A stretch of 64,000 nt of DNA from Flavobacterium flavigenum (GCF_027111255.2 NZ_CP114285.2:3534001-3598000); one strand, 5' to 3'; positions 33,750-43,047 are shown, counted from the stretch's first letter. Notes: generated from the sequence alone by a model not told the origin. A program made the numbers and translations.

Positions 33750-34276
33750 TATGGCTTGCGCTTTTTGGCTGCTTCTTCGGCTTGAATTAAGGCTTGTAGC
33801 TTTTTTAGCAAATCGTTCTCACAGCGCAGGGCTTCAATTTCCAAGAGAAGTTCTTCTTCCCTGGATAATGGCTTGTCTGATTTGCGTTTTTTACGTTTGA
33901 AATTGCTCATAGATTTGGGCCTGCCTTTGGGTTTTGGTTGTAATGCTTCAACTCCAAAGTTAGCAAAATCTTTTTGCCATTTTAACAGAATAGATGCATC
34001 GGCAATATTAAACTTCACCGAGGTCTCGCGTAAGGAAAGTGATTCTTTTTTAATGGCTTTTAGAACCTTTAACTTAAAATCAACCGTATAATTATGATTC
34101 CTTCTAGGTAATAAGCCCTCTTTGCCGTATGCTTTATAAAAAGCTACCCATTTACGGATATTGGACTCGTCCAAACCCTTCAATCTTGAAACATACACGT
34201 TCGAATAATGTTTCTTTAAAACTAATTCTACACATTCTAACTTAAATGCATAATTGAATTTTACTTTTCTGTCCAT
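33749..34276 (-). CDS. IS3-family transposase OrfA (helix-turn-helix)
   Basis: A 175-residue DNA-binding half with two helix-turn-helix units (ECVELVLKKHYSNVYVSRLKG... and KVLKAIKKESLSLRETSVKFN...), a basic linker (KPKGRPKSMSNFKRKKRKS) and a C-terminal leucine-zipper-like helix (REEELLLEIEALRCENDLLKKLQAL). This layout is that of the IS150 group. It ends in KKRKP where an AAAAAG run could support frameshifting into OrfB. Confidence 0.93.
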   Translation of the reverse strand: MDRKVKFNYAFKLECVELVLKKHYSNVYVSRLKGLDESNIRKWVAFYKAYGKEGLLPRRNHNYTVDFKLKVLKAIKKESLSLRETSVKFNIADASILLKWQKDFANFGVEALQPKPKGRPKSMSNFKRKKRKSDKPLSREEELLLEIEALRCENDLLKKLQALIQAEEAAKKRKP

Positions 34277-34356
34277 AAAAAATACCCCAAATAGTGTCTA
34301 ACTTTTTGGGGCATGTTCATTGAACTTCGGATTTTTTATTTAATTTTTTAGATTGC

Positions 34357-35592
34357 CTACCATTCATTAACTTTATTGGCATCCATTTTTAAGAATATAA
34401 AAAGTAAAATGGTGAATCCCCATAAACCAGATCCTCCATAAGAAAAGAAAGGCAGAGGTACACCAATTGTTGGGAAAATACCAACTACCATGGCAATGTT
34501 TACAAAAAAGTGAATGAATAAAATTCCGGCAACACAATATCCGTATACTCTGCTAAATTTTGTTTTTTGTCTTTCAGCTAAATAAATAATTCTTAAAAGT
34601 AATCCGGCAAATAATGCAATAACAATAAAGGAGCCAACAAATCCCCATTCTTCGCCTACAGTTGTAAATATGTAATCAGTGTGCTGTTCTGGTACAAAAC
34701 CACCTTTTGTCTGTGTCCCCTCTAAAAAACCTTTTCCTGTCCAGCCTCCTGATCCTATAGCAATCTCAGATTGGTTAGTATTGTATCCGATACCTTTCAT
34801 ATCGACTGTTTTTCCTAGTAATATATTGAAACGATCTCTGTGATGTTGTTTAAAAACATGATCAAAAACATAATCAACTGAAAAAACAAATGCTGAAATA
34901 ATGGCCAGGAGTATACTGCTTAAAATAATATTACGGTCAACAGCTCTTCCTTTAAAATGTATAATAGCCAATACTGCGAACGCAATTAAAATGACAACAT
35001 AAGGTTCTAAAATGAGTGTTAGTACAAATAAAAGTATGGTTATGAAACCGGTCCATACATACCAGGCAGGCAGTCCTTCCCGATATAAAACAATAATGAA
35101 AATACTATAAATTAAAGCACTCCCGGGATCCGGTTGCGGCAAGATCAAAATTACAGGCAGGAATATTATGGCAAGAGCCTGTATTTGACGATTGGTTTCC
35201 TTAAGATTAATTTGTGTGTCGCTCAGGTATTTGGCTAAGGCCAATGAAGTAGCTGCTTTCGCAAATTCTGATGGCTGAAGTGTAAAGCTTCCGATAGCGT
35301 ACCAGCATCTTTGTCCTGCAATTGTTTTTCCAAAGAGAAACAGTCCGGCCAGCGATAATAATGCAACTCCAAAGATGATACTGGCATATTTTTCATAGAA
35401 TTTACCGTCAACGAATAAAACAACGAAAATTAAAGGAATGGTACAGCCAATAAATATTAACTGCTTTTCATAAGTTCCTTCTGTAGAAGATAAGGAAGAC
35501 GAATATATGTTTAACCACCCCAGAATCACCAGAATACTGTAAATGATAACGCTTATCCAATCAATATTTTTTTTTACACTTTGATTTTTCAT
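34357..35592 (-). CDS. rodA: Peptidoglycan glycosyltransferase RodA
   Basis: SEDS-family polymerase that makes glycan strands for cell elongation, partnered with PBP2. The 411-residue protein has ten or so membrane segments. Family blocks are QRCWYAIGSFTLQPSEFAK, LILPQPDPGSALIY, QTKGGFVPEQHTDYIFTTVGEEWGF and GVPLPFFSYGGSG near the C-terminus. It is the last gene of the leftward mreB-mreC-mreD-mrdA-rodA cluster. Its natural downstream terminator has been split by the IS element. Confidence 0.96.
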   Translation of the reverse strand: MKNQSVKKNIDWISVIIYSILVILGWLNIYSSSLSSTEGTYEKQLIFIGCTIPLIFVVLFVDGKFYEKYASIIFGVALLSLAGLFLFGKTIAGQRCWYAIGSFTLQPSEFAKAATSLALAKYLSDTQINLKETNRQIQALAIIFLPVILILPQPDPGSALIYSIFIIVLYREGLPAWYVWTGFITILLFVLTLILEPYVVILIAFAVLAIIHFKGRAVDRNIILSSILLAIISAFVFSVDYVFDHVFKQHHRDRFNILLGKTVDMKGIGYNTNQSEIAIGSGGWTGKGFLEGTQTKGGFVPEQHTDYIFTTVGEEWGFVGSFIVIALFAGLLLRIIYLAERQKTKFSRVYGYCVAGILFIHFFVNIAMVVGIFPTIGVPLPFFSYGGSGLWGFTILLFIFLKMDANKVNEW

Positions 35593-35609
35593 TTTAAATG
35601 AATCCCTTA

Positions 35610-37589
35610 TTAATTTCGTTTGATGGAATCAGCTTTGGTTTTTGGAATTATTCTTTTGCTTTTTGCAATTGAGTCTTTTCGTTTAATTTCTAACTTAGCA
35701 ACATTTGCAATAGAATCCTTTATTCGTATTTCTTTTTTAACACTTTCTGAAAGTCCGCCTAATTTTGCATATTCGCTTTGAAGGCTTTTGTTTAAAACCC
35801 TGACTTCTAAATCCGTTCTGGAAATTTTCTTTTTTAAATATTTTTCTATCATTAAACTCGCAATAGGTCCGGCAATCGAAGCTCCAAAACCACCATTTTC
35901 AATCATAATTGCAATCGCAATTTTTGGATTGTCTTTTGGTGCAAATGCAACAAATATAGAGTGATCTTCAAGCTGAACTCTTTTACCGTCAATCTTCGCA
36001 AAATTTTCAGCCGTACCTGTTTTTCCACAGATGTCTATGCCTTCAACTTTTAATCTGCTTGCTGTTCCCATATTATAAACATCAAATAAACCGCTTATGA
36101 TTGGAGGGAAATATTTTTTATCAATCGATGTTGTGTGTTTTGTTGTAAATTTTGAATCGATGCTTTTGCCTTCAATCTTTTTTATGATGTGAGGGGTGTA
36201 ATAATAGCCCTGATTCGCAATTGTAGCCATCATATTTGCCAGCTGAATTGGTGTCATTACAACTTCTCCCTGCCCGATAGCATTTGAAACAATAGCAGTA
36301 CTTTTCCATCCTCCGTTAGGATACATTTTTTTGTATGTTTTAGAAGTTGGAATTTTCCCTCTCTTACCAGTTGGTAAATCGTAACCCATAAATTCACCTA
36401 GCCCAAAACTTTTAAGGTGATTACTCCACACATCTACTGCAGCAGCAGGTTTTGTGTATTTATTAATTGTTCGCATGTAAGAAGTTGCGAAAAAAGTGTT
36501 GCATGATTGGTAAATAGCTCTGTGTAATTGCAATTGGCCTCCACTGCAGTGACATCTCATAAATCGCCCTCTTGCATAACTGAAACCATGATGACAGGTA
36601 ACAGAAAAATTTTCATCAATTACACCCTCTTGTAAAGCGACCAGACCTGTTAATATTTTAAAAGGGGAACCGGGTGGGTATTCCGCCAAAAGTCCTCTGT
36701 CATATAACGGTTTAGCTATTGAATCACGATATAAAAGTGTGTAATTCTTAGAGCGCTTTCTTCCAACTAAGATTCCCGGATCGTATGACGGAGCGGTTAC
36801 GAGTGCTAAAATTTCACCCGAGCTAGGCTCAAGAGCAACGATACCGCCTCTTTTATTGATCATCAATTCTTCACCATATTTTTGAAGTGCAGCATCAATA
36901 GTTAAATTAATATCTTCTCCCTGAACAGCTATAGTATCATATTTTCCGTTTTTATAAGAACCAATTTCTCTGTTGTATTTGTCTTTTTGGATATATTTTA
37001 CACCTTTTATACCTCTCAGGATTTCTTCGTAGCTTTCTTCAACGCCTTGCCTACCAATTAAATCACCACTATTGTAATAAGGGTTTTTTGCAATCTGTTT
37101 TTCGGTTACCTGTGTGATAAAACCAAAAATATTAGCACCACAATCAACTTCATAATCACGAAGAGAACGTTTTTGAAAATAAAAACCTTCATATTTTCTT
37201 ATTTTCTCCTGAAAAGCTGCAAATTCTGTCTTGTTAAGCTGTGCTAAAAAAACAGATGGTAGTCTAGGGCTATACACCTTCGCTTTGGCTATTCTTTTAT
37301 CGTATTCTTCCTTAGTAATATTTAATAGTTGGCAGAATTCAGCGATATTGAGATTATCTTTAATTTCTCTTGGAATCACCATGATATCATAAGATGACTG
37401 GTTTGCAACAAGCAGTTTTCCGTATCTGTCATAAATATACCCGCGTTCAGGGTAGTCATATTTTATTTTGATGGCATTATTTTCTGATTTCAGTTTGAAA
37501 GAATCATCAATAATCTGCAAATAAAATATCCTGATCACTAGCAAAGATGCTGCAATAATAATTAAAGTGGGCAGCAGGACTTTTCTCAT
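35610..37589 (-). CDS. mrdA: Penicillin-binding protein 2
   Basis: Class B transpeptidase that crosslinks peptidoglycan during elongation. It has 659 residues: a signal-anchor helix (residues ~6-25), a dimerisation/pedestal domain, and the transpeptidase domain. The active-site Ser308 is in GSPFK (SxxK), SxN is in YQSCN, and Lys523 is in the CGKTGT triad. The family consensus STFK is SPFK here. A ~70-residue Lys-rich tail with repeated IKDSIA/KRKDSIAK words follows the catalytic domain and is unusual. The gene overlaps mreD by 4 bp and precedes rodA by 17 bp. Confidence 0.95.
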   Translation of the reverse strand: MRKVLLPTLIIIAASLLVIRIFYLQIIDDSFKLKSENNAIKIKYDYPERGYIYDRYGKLLVANQSSYDIMVIPREIKDNLNIAEFCQLLNITKEEYDKRIAKAKVYSPRLPSVFLAQLNKTEFAAFQEKIRKYEGFYFQKRSLRDYEVDCGANIFGFITQVTEKQIAKNPYYNSGDLIGRQGVEESYEEILRGIKGVKYIQKDKYNREIGSYKNGKYDTIAVQGEDINLTIDAALQKYGEELMINKRGGIVALEPSSGEILALVTAPSYDPGILVGRKRSKNYTLLYRDSIAKPLYDRGLLAEYPPGSPFKILTGLVALQEGVIDENFSVTCHHGFSYARGRFMRCHCSGGQLQLHRAIYQSCNTFFATSYMRTINKYTKPAAAVDVWSNHLKSFGLGEFMGYDLPTGKRGKIPTSKTYKKMYPNGGWKSTAIVSNAIGQGEVVMTPIQLANMMATIANQGYYYTPHIIKKIEGKSIDSKFTTKHTTSIDKKYFPPIISGLFDVYNMGTASRLKVEGIDICGKTGTAENFAKIDGKRVQLEDHSIFVAFAPKDNPKIAIAIMIENGGFGASIAGPIASLMIEKYLKKKISRTDLEVRVLNKSLQSEYAKLGGLSESVKKEIRIKDSIANVAKLEIKRKDSIAKSKRIIPKTKADSIKRN

Positions 37590-38092
37590 CGTTTATTTGG
37601 CTTAATAAGATAAATGATTATGATAGAAATGAGTATTGTAAAAATCGAACTAAATAAAGCGCGGAGCAAAATATCCCAAATGAATTTAAATTGGAAAGCT
37701 TCCAGTATAAATAAAACTATATGATGTAAGAAAACAGAAACTAAAATAAATGAGAAACGCTCAGGCGTTAAGGATTCGTTTAGCTTGATAGTTTGATATT
37801 CATAACTCAATCCGAAAGAGAATTTGAAAATATAAGGTCTGTAATAAGCTAAAATAACACAGGCTGCTGCATGAATACCTCCTGAATTACAAAACATATC
37901 CATTGTAATACCCAATAAAAAACTCGAAATTATTAAACCGGATCGATTGCTGTTTACAGGGTACAAAATAATATATAAAATATACGGGTAAGGACTTATG
38001 TATCCTAAGAAATTCATGTTGTTAAAAATAACAATCTGAATTGCAAGTAACATAATAAATCGAAAAATATTGACTAACAGTGCGCTATTCAT
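37586..38092 (-). CDS. mreD: Rod shape-determining protein MreD
   Basis: A 168-residue membrane protein with five or six hydrophobic segments, in the canonical position between mreC and mrdA. The sequence is poorly conserved in this family; the call rests on size, topology (YILYIILYPVNSNRSGLIISSFLLGITMDMFCNSGGIHAAA) and context. It overlaps mreC by 8 bp and mrdA by 4 bp, which suggests translational coupling. Confidence 0.9.
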   Translation of the reverse strand: MNSALLVNIFRFIMLLAIQIVIFNNMNFLGYISPYPYILYIILYPVNSNRSGLIISSFLLGITMDMFCNSGGIHAAACVILAYYRPYIFKFSFGLSYEYQTIKLNESLTPERFSFILVSVFLHHIVLFILEAFQFKFIWDILLRALFSSIFTILISIIIIYLIKPNKR

Positions 38093-38915
38093 CTTTTTCC
38101 TTGTTTTTATTTTCTAAATTAATAAGTTCTTCCCTTCCCTTACTTTTAATAATATAAACATGTCCTAAATTAGTCATGTCGTTAAATAATTTGACATCAA
38201 TGGTATAGAATGTTGTTTTTGTGTCTATATAATATTTATCAATTACACCAATATTTATATTTTCAGGAAAAATTACAGATTGTCCACCTGTAACAATAGT
38301 ATCTCCTTTTCTAACAGAAGCCAGTCTCGGAACATCGGTTAATTGAACAGTCCCTGTACTTTTACCGTCCCAGGTCAAAGAACCAAAATGATTTGATTTT
38401 TTTAATTTTGCATTAATCTGAGATTTCATATTCAATATACTAATCACAGTAGAATAGTTAGGGGATGTATTGTCTACAATACCAATAATTCCTAAACTAT
38501 TAATTACTCCCATATCTTGTTTAACACCTTCGTTTGATCCGGAATTTAATGTAATATAATTTTCGTGTGTGCTATACGAGTTATGAATTACTTTAGAGAC
38601 AATAATATCCGCTGGCTTAACACCTTTAATACTGTCAATCATCGGTGCTTTTGTTGTGTCTTCTATGTTGAATAAAAGACTTTTTAATCTTGCGTTTTCA
38701 AGTACCAGTTCGTCATTTTCAGCTCTTAAATTCAAATACTCATTTACGCTGTTTATTTTTTCATAAACGCCACCACTAATAAAGTTAGCAGAGCTGATAG
38801 TCCTGCTTCTGTGAAATGAGTGAGATTGGATTGTGAGTGCCAACGAAATACCTAAAAGCAGCAAAAACAGCAAACGATTACTGTTTTTTATAATGAAATT
38901 AAAAATTTGCTGCAT
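38085..38915 (-). CDS. mreC: Rod shape-determining protein MreC
   Basis: A 276-residue periplasmic scaffold of the elongation machine. It has an N-terminal membrane helix (FLLLLGISLALTI), a short coiled coil (residues ~52-80, NEYLNLRAENDELVLENARL) and the beta-rich MreC core (VINSLGIIGIVDNTSPNYSTVISILN, TGGQSVIFPENINIGVI). The acidic-basic tail is short. It lies between mreB and mreD in the usual order. Confidence 0.94.
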   Translation of the reverse strand: MQQIFNFIIKNSNRLLFLLLLGISLALTIQSHSFHRSRTISSANFISGGVYEKINSVNEYLNLRAENDELVLENARLKSLLFNIEDTTKAPMIDSIKGVKPADIIVSKVIHNSYSTHENYITLNSGSNEGVKQDMGVINSLGIIGIVDNTSPNYSTVISILNMKSQINAKLKKSNHFGSLTWDGKSTGTVQLTDVPRLASVRKGDTIVTGGQSVIFPENINIGVIDKYYIDTKTTFYTIDVKLFNDMTNLGHVYIIKSKGREELINLENKNKEKDE

Positions 38916-39019
38916 TTCTTGTTTGGTTATTTTGTTTCAGGATATGCTTTGAGTTCAAATTTTTTTAGAGTCAAATGATTTATAATTTAACTCTAAAAAA
39001 TATTGATTCTTATCTTGTC

Positions 39020-40048
39020 TTATTTGATTAAGATACTTTTAAATTTTGCAATGTTTTTAAGTGCCATTCCCGTTCCGCGTACAACTGCTCTCAACGGATC
39101 TTCGGCAATGTAAACCGGTAAATCTGTTTTTTGAGAAATACGCTTGTCAAGACCTCTTAACATTGATCCTCCACCAGCTAAATAAATACCCGTATTGTAG
39201 ATATCTGCTGCTAATTCTGGAGGAGTCTGAGATAATGTTTCCATTACTGCATCTTCGATACGCTGAATAGATTTGTCTAATGCTTTAGCGATCTCACGGT
39301 AAGAAACATCAACTTGTTTTGGCTTACCTGTAAGTAAGTCTCTACCTTGTACTGACATATCTTCTGGCGGTCCGTCAAGATCTTCGATAGCCGCTCCAAT
39401 CTGGATTTTTATTTTCTCTGCAGTACTTTCTCCTACGAATAGGTTGTGTTGCGTACGCATGTAATATACAATATCATTTGTGAAAACGTCACCCGCAATT
39501 TTTACAGATTTGTCACAAACAATTCCGCCTAATGCAATTACAGCGATTTCTGTTGTACCACCTCCGATATCTACGATCATGTTACCTTTTGGCTGCATAA
39601 TGTCGATACCAATACCAATTGCTGCTGCCATTGGTTCGTGAATCAAGTAAACTTCTTTTCCGTTTACACGCTCACAAGATTCTTTTACAGCACGCATCTC
39701 AACCTCAGTAATTCCAGATGGAATACAAACTACCATTCTCAATGCTGGAGTAAACATTCTCTTCTTTAATGCAGGAATACTTTTAATGAACATATTGATC
39801 ATTTTTTCCGAAGCATCAAAATCGGCAATTACACCATCCTTCAAAGGCCTTATGGTCTTGATGTTTTCATGTGTTTTACCTTGCATCATGTTGGCCTCTT
39901 TACCAACAGCAATGATTTTGCCGGATACTCTATCGCGTGCTACGATAGAAGGGCTATCAATAACAACTTTATCATTATGAATGATTAAAGTGTTTGCGGT
40001 TCCAAGGTCTATCGCAATATCCTCGGTCATGAAATCAAAAAATCCCAT
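39020..40048 (-). CDS. mreB: Rod shape-determining protein MreB
   Basis: Actin-like ATPase that guides lateral wall synthesis. The 342-residue protein shows the phosphate-1 motif IDLGTANTLI, the Asp-containing IVDIGGGTTEIAVIALGG, the EPMAAAIGIG loop and the adenosine motif YLAGGGSMLRGLD. It starts MGFFDFMTEDIAIDLGTAN. It heads the mre/mrd/rodA cluster; the 104-nt gap to mreC may hold a processing or attenuation site, but I see no clear hairpin. Confidence 0.97.
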   Translation of the reverse strand: MGFFDFMTEDIAIDLGTANTLIIHNDKVVIDSPSIVARDRVSGKIIAVGKEANMMQGKTHENIKTIRPLKDGVIADFDASEKMINMFIKSIPALKKRMFTPALRMVVCIPSGITEVEMRAVKESCERVNGKEVYLIHEPMAAAIGIGIDIMQPKGNMIVDIGGGTTEIAVIALGGIVCDKSVKIAGDVFTNDIVYYMRTQHNLFVGESTAEKIKIQIGAAIEDLDGPPEDMSVQGRDLLTGKPKQVDVSYREIAKALDKSIQRIEDAVMETLSQTPPELAADIYNTGIYLAGGGSMLRGLDKRISQKTDLPVYIAEDPLRAVVRGTGMALKNIAKFKSILIK

Positions 40049-40091
40049 AAGTTTTTTAGGGGTTTAAAATGTTATAAAATAATTTATCGAA

Positions 40092-40099
40092 CAAAGTTA
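40092..40099 (-). promoter_or_regulatory. Candidate -7 element of mreB
   Basis: Read leftward this is TAACTTTG, a match to TAnnTTTG about 43 nt before the mreB ATG. No TTG at the -33 distance is visible. Confidence 0.35.
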
Positions 40100-40105
40100 A
40101 ACAAA

Positions 40106-41632
40106 TTAATGTTTAAAATGACGTGTTCCTGTAAATACCATTGCAAGATTATTTTCGTTGCAATAATTTATGCTTAATTCGTCTTTTATTGAGCCTCCTG
40201 GTTGAATTACAGCAGTTATTCCTGCTTTTTTAGCTAATTCTACACAGTCAGGAAATGGGAAAAAGGCATCACTTGCCATTGAAGCACCATTTAAATCAAA
40301 TCCAAAAGCTTTTGCTTTATCAACAGCCTGAATCAAAGCGTCAACTCTTGAAGTCTGACCTGTACCAGATGAAATCAATGTTCCGTTTTTAGCAAATACA
40401 ATTGTGTTTGATTTTGTATTCTTGCAGATTTTAGAAGCAAAGATCAAATCTTCGATCTCCTGAGCAGTAGGTTCTGTAATTGTAACGGTTTTTAAATGCT
40501 CTTTATTATCCGTAATATTATTTCTGTCCTGAATTAACAATCCGTTAAGACAAGTTCTTACTTGACGAGATGGTAATTCAACCTCATTTTGAACTAAAAT
40601 AATTCTGTTTTTCTTCTCTTGTAAAACCTCAATCGCGTCATTATCATAAGCTGGCGCAATTACAACTTCACAGAATAATTTATTGATTTCCTGAGCAGTT
40701 TCTAAATCAATTTTAACGTTTGAAATTAAAACTCCTCCAAAAGCAGAAGTCGGGTCGCATGCTAAAGCTGCTAAATAAGCTTCGCTGATTGTTTTTCTTG
40801 AGGCTAAACCACAAGCATTGTTGTGTTTTAGGATCGCAAATGTTGGTCCGTCTGTTTTAAATTCAGCAATTAAATTTACTGCAGCATCAACATCTAATAA
40901 ATTGTTGTATGATAACTCTTTTCCGTGAACTTTTTTGAACATTGCATCGAAATCTCCAAAAAAGAATCCTTTTTGGTGAGGGTTTTCACCATATCTTAAA
41001 ACTTGACCGTTTGCAATACTTTCTTTGTAAATCGTCTCGTCTGTATTGAAATAATTAAAAATAGCTCCGTCATAGTGAGATGAAACGTGAAACGCTTTTG
41101 TTGCAAACAATCTTCTGTTTTCTAAAGTTGTTGCCCCATCTTGCTCTGTAATCAAATCTAAAAGCAAGCTGTATTCGTTTACTGAAGCTACAATCACAGT
41201 GTCTTTGAAGTTTTTTGCACCTGCGCGGATTAATGAAATTCCGCCAATATCAATTTTTTCAATAATATCTTGTTCGCTTGCACCTGAAGCAACCGTTTTT
41301 TCAAAAGGATATAAATCAACAATCACTAAATCAATCTGAGGAATATCAAACTCTTTCATTTGCTCAACATCACTTTCGTTGTCCTGACGATTCAAAATAC
41401 CTCCAAAAATTTTTGGGTGTAATGTTTTAACTCTTCCTCCAAGGATTTCAGGAAACGAAGTTATATCTTCAACAGGAACTACCGGAATACCAAGGTTTTT
41501 AATAAAATCTTCAGTACCGCCAGTTGAATAAAGTGTAACATTTTGCTTGTGTAATTTTCTAACGATTGGCTCTAATCCATCTTTCGAAAAAACAGATATT
41601 AATGCTGATTGTATTTTTTTAGTTGTGCTCAT
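40106..41632 (-). CDS. purH: Bifunctional purine biosynthesis protein PurH
   Basis: Carries out the last two steps of IMP synthesis: AICAR formyl transfer and IMP cyclisation. The 508-residue protein has the N-terminal MGS-like cyclohydrolase domain (SALISVFSKDGLEPIVRKL, LYSTGGT, GGRVKTLHPKIFGGIL) and the C-terminal AICAR transformylase (LRYGENPHQKGFFF, LKHNNACGLA, ASDAFFPFPDCVE, IQPGGSIKDE). ATG 41632 (MSTTKKIQSALISVF) is favoured; an in-frame ATG nine codons upstream overlaps the candidate promoter. Confidence 0.96.
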   Translation of the reverse strand: MSTTKKIQSALISVFSKDGLEPIVRKLHKQNVTLYSTGGTEDFIKNLGIPVVPVEDITSFPEILGGRVKTLHPKIFGGILNRQDNESDVEQMKEFDIPQIDLVIVDLYPFEKTVASGASEQDIIEKIDIGGISLIRAGAKNFKDTVIVASVNEYSLLLDLITEQDGATTLENRRLFATKAFHVSSHYDGAIFNYFNTDETIYKESIANGQVLRYGENPHQKGFFFGDFDAMFKKVHGKELSYNNLLDVDAAVNLIAEFKTDGPTFAILKHNNACGLASRKTISEAYLAALACDPTSAFGGVLISNVKIDLETAQEINKLFCEVVIAPAYDNDAIEVLQEKKNRIILVQNEVELPSRQVRTCLNGLLIQDRNNITDNKEHLKTVTITEPTAQEIEDLIFASKICKNTKSNTIVFAKNGTLISSGTGQTSRVDALIQAVDKAKAFGFDLNGASMASDAFFPFPDCVELAKKAGITAVIQPGGSIKDELSINYCNENNLAMVFTGTRHFKH

Positions 41633-41656
41633 TGTGTAGTTATAATTTTCAGACTG

Positions 41657-41664
41657 CAAAAGTA
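41657..41664 (-). promoter_or_regulatory. Candidate -7 element of purH
   Basis: Read leftward this is TACTTTTG (TAnnTTTG), 24 nt upstream of the preferred purH ATG. No good -33 element is evident. Confidence 0.35.
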
Positions 41665-41796
41665 GTTTTTTTTGATTATATATTTAAAGGAATTCTTGTA
41701 ACATTATATTAAAAAAATCTACTGATGAGTTAGTTACCTTTTATTAGGTTTTTGATTTAAATTTATTGAATTTTACTTTATCGAAAAAACGAACAT

Positions 41797-43044
41797 ATGC
41801 TACTTTATCTTAGGTTATTAAAAGAAAGTCTTAGCTTTGCTGTTAATGCTTTACGAAATAATAAATTACGGACTTTATTGTCATTGTTAGGCGTAACTAT
41901 TGGTATTTTTTCGATAATTGCTGTACTTGCCGCTGTTGATTCACTCGATCGGAAAATTTCAAAAGATCTGAGCAGCTTAGATAAAAATACAATTTATTTA
42001 ATGAAATATAACTTTGGCCCATCTGAAATTCCACAATGGAAAAGAGAGCAGTTTCCAAATGTAAAATATGATGAATATATTGCCCTGAAAAATTCCCTAA
42101 ATAATACCGATCAGGTAGGTTATCAGTTATTCGTAAATCGTGAAACTTTAAAATATGATTCGAAAACTGTTGCCGATGTAAATATGATTCCCTCTTCTTT
42201 CGAAATGGTTGATATTGACGGATTGAGTTTTGACAAAGGAAGATTTTATACTGAATCCGAATCGAATTCTGGAACTCCCGTAATTGTTTTAGGTTATGAT
42301 ATTGCCAACGGACTTTTTGGAGAAAGCGATCCTATTGGAAAAAATATTCGTTTATACGGACAGCGTTTTACGGTTATCGGAGTAATGACAAAACAAGGGG
42401 CAGGGTTTTTCGGGGACAGTAATGATACCTCGGTTTATTTTCCGGCTAATTTCCTGCGTAGAATGTACGGCGACAGCGATTCGATGACACCAGTAATTGT
42501 TTTAAAACCGGTAAAAGGTGTAGATATGGATGCTTATAAAGCAGAAGTTGCCCAAAAACTAAGAGCAATTCGCGGAATGAAAGCAGGGGAGATGGATAAC
42601 TTTTTTATAAATGTACTTTCAGGCTTTACAGATTTTATTGATGGAATTCTCGGTCAGATGAATGTGGTAGGATGGATCATCAGCGGGTTTTCTCTTTTGG
42701 TAGGAGGTTTCGGAATCGCCAATATTATGTTTGTATCAGTAAAAGAAAGAACCAATTTAATAGGGATTCAGAAATCGCTGGGGGCTAAAAACCGATTCAT
42801 ATTATTTCAGTTTTTATTCGAGGCCATAATTCTTTCTGTAATCGGTGGGATCATTGGTTTACTTATGGTTTGGGGAATTGCGTTTGTTCTAACAAAAGCG
42901 CTTGATTTTGAATTTGTCTTAAGCGTTGGAAATATAATTTTAGGAACAACCCTGGCTGCTCTTATTGGATTAATTTCTGGAATCTTGCCAGCTATTTCGG
43001 CGGCAAATTTAGATCCTGTTGAGGCTATTCGGACGGGAATGTAG
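41797..43044 (+). CDS. ABC transporter permease, MacB/FtsX type
   Basis: A 415-residue protein with the four-helix MacB/FtsX topology: an N-terminal helix (LRTLLSLLGVTIGIFSIIAVL), a ~220-residue periplasmic MacB core domain, then three C-terminal helices (VGWIISGFSLLVGGFGIANIMFVSVKERTNLIGIQKSLGA through LDPVEAIRTGM). Such permeases work with a separate ATPase and often an adaptor, in efflux or mechanotransmission. No ATPase gene is next to it, so the partner must be elsewhere. It converges on a small lipoprotein gene with a 3-bp gap. Confidence 0.9.
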   Translation: MLLYLRLLKESLSFAVNALRNNKLRTLLSLLGVTIGIFSIIAVLAAVDSLDRKISKDLSSLDKNTIYLMKYNFGPSEIPQWKREQFPNVKYDEYIALKNSLNNTDQVGYQLFVNRETLKYDSKTVADVNMIPSSFEMVDIDGLSFDKGRFYTESESNSGTPVIVLGYDIANGLFGESDPIGKNIRLYGQRFTVIGVMTKQGAGFFGDSNDTSVYFPANFLRRMYGDSDSMTPVIVLKPVKGVDMDAYKAEVAQKLRAIRGMKAGEMDNFFINVLSGFTDFIDGILGQMNVVGWIISGFSLLVGGFGIANIMFVSVKERTNLIGIQKSLGAKNRFILFQFLFEAIILSVIGGIIGLLMVWGIAFVLTKALDFEFVLSVGNIILGTTLAALIGLISGILPAISAANLDPVEAIRTGM

Positions 43045-43047
43045 TTT

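Larger units (their letters stand above)
32885..34314 (-). mobile_element. IS3-family (IS150-like) insertion sequence
   Basis: An element of about 1.43 kb with two overlapping transposase frames. The subterminal inverted repeats are imperfect: the left end has TGCACCTAAAAGTTTAGACA and the right end, read inward, TGCCCCAAAAAGTTAGACA. GTTC occurs directly outside both ends (32881-32884 and 34315-34318) and fits a 4-bp target duplication, though a 3-bp TTC duplication with a shifted right end cannot be excluded. It lies in the loop of a terminator hairpin. Both frames look intact, so it may be active. Confidence 0.85.
32869..34337. terminator. Terminator hairpin split by an insertion sequence
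   Basis: AAAAAATCCGAAGTTC (32869-32884) and GAACTTCGGATTTTTT (34322-34337) are exact reverse complements. Removing the IS and one copy of the GTTC duplication (32885-34318) restores a 16-bp hairpin with loop ATT. It would have served the PH-domain gene and, from the other side, rodA. It is now interrupted. Confidence 0.85.

Noticed and set aside
32890-34313. IS ends placed exactly at the TG/CA dinucleotides
   Set aside because: That choice leaves no target duplication (GAC versus TGT) and does not rebuild the terminator. Ends at 32885 and 34314 give GTTC on both sides and a perfect hairpin.
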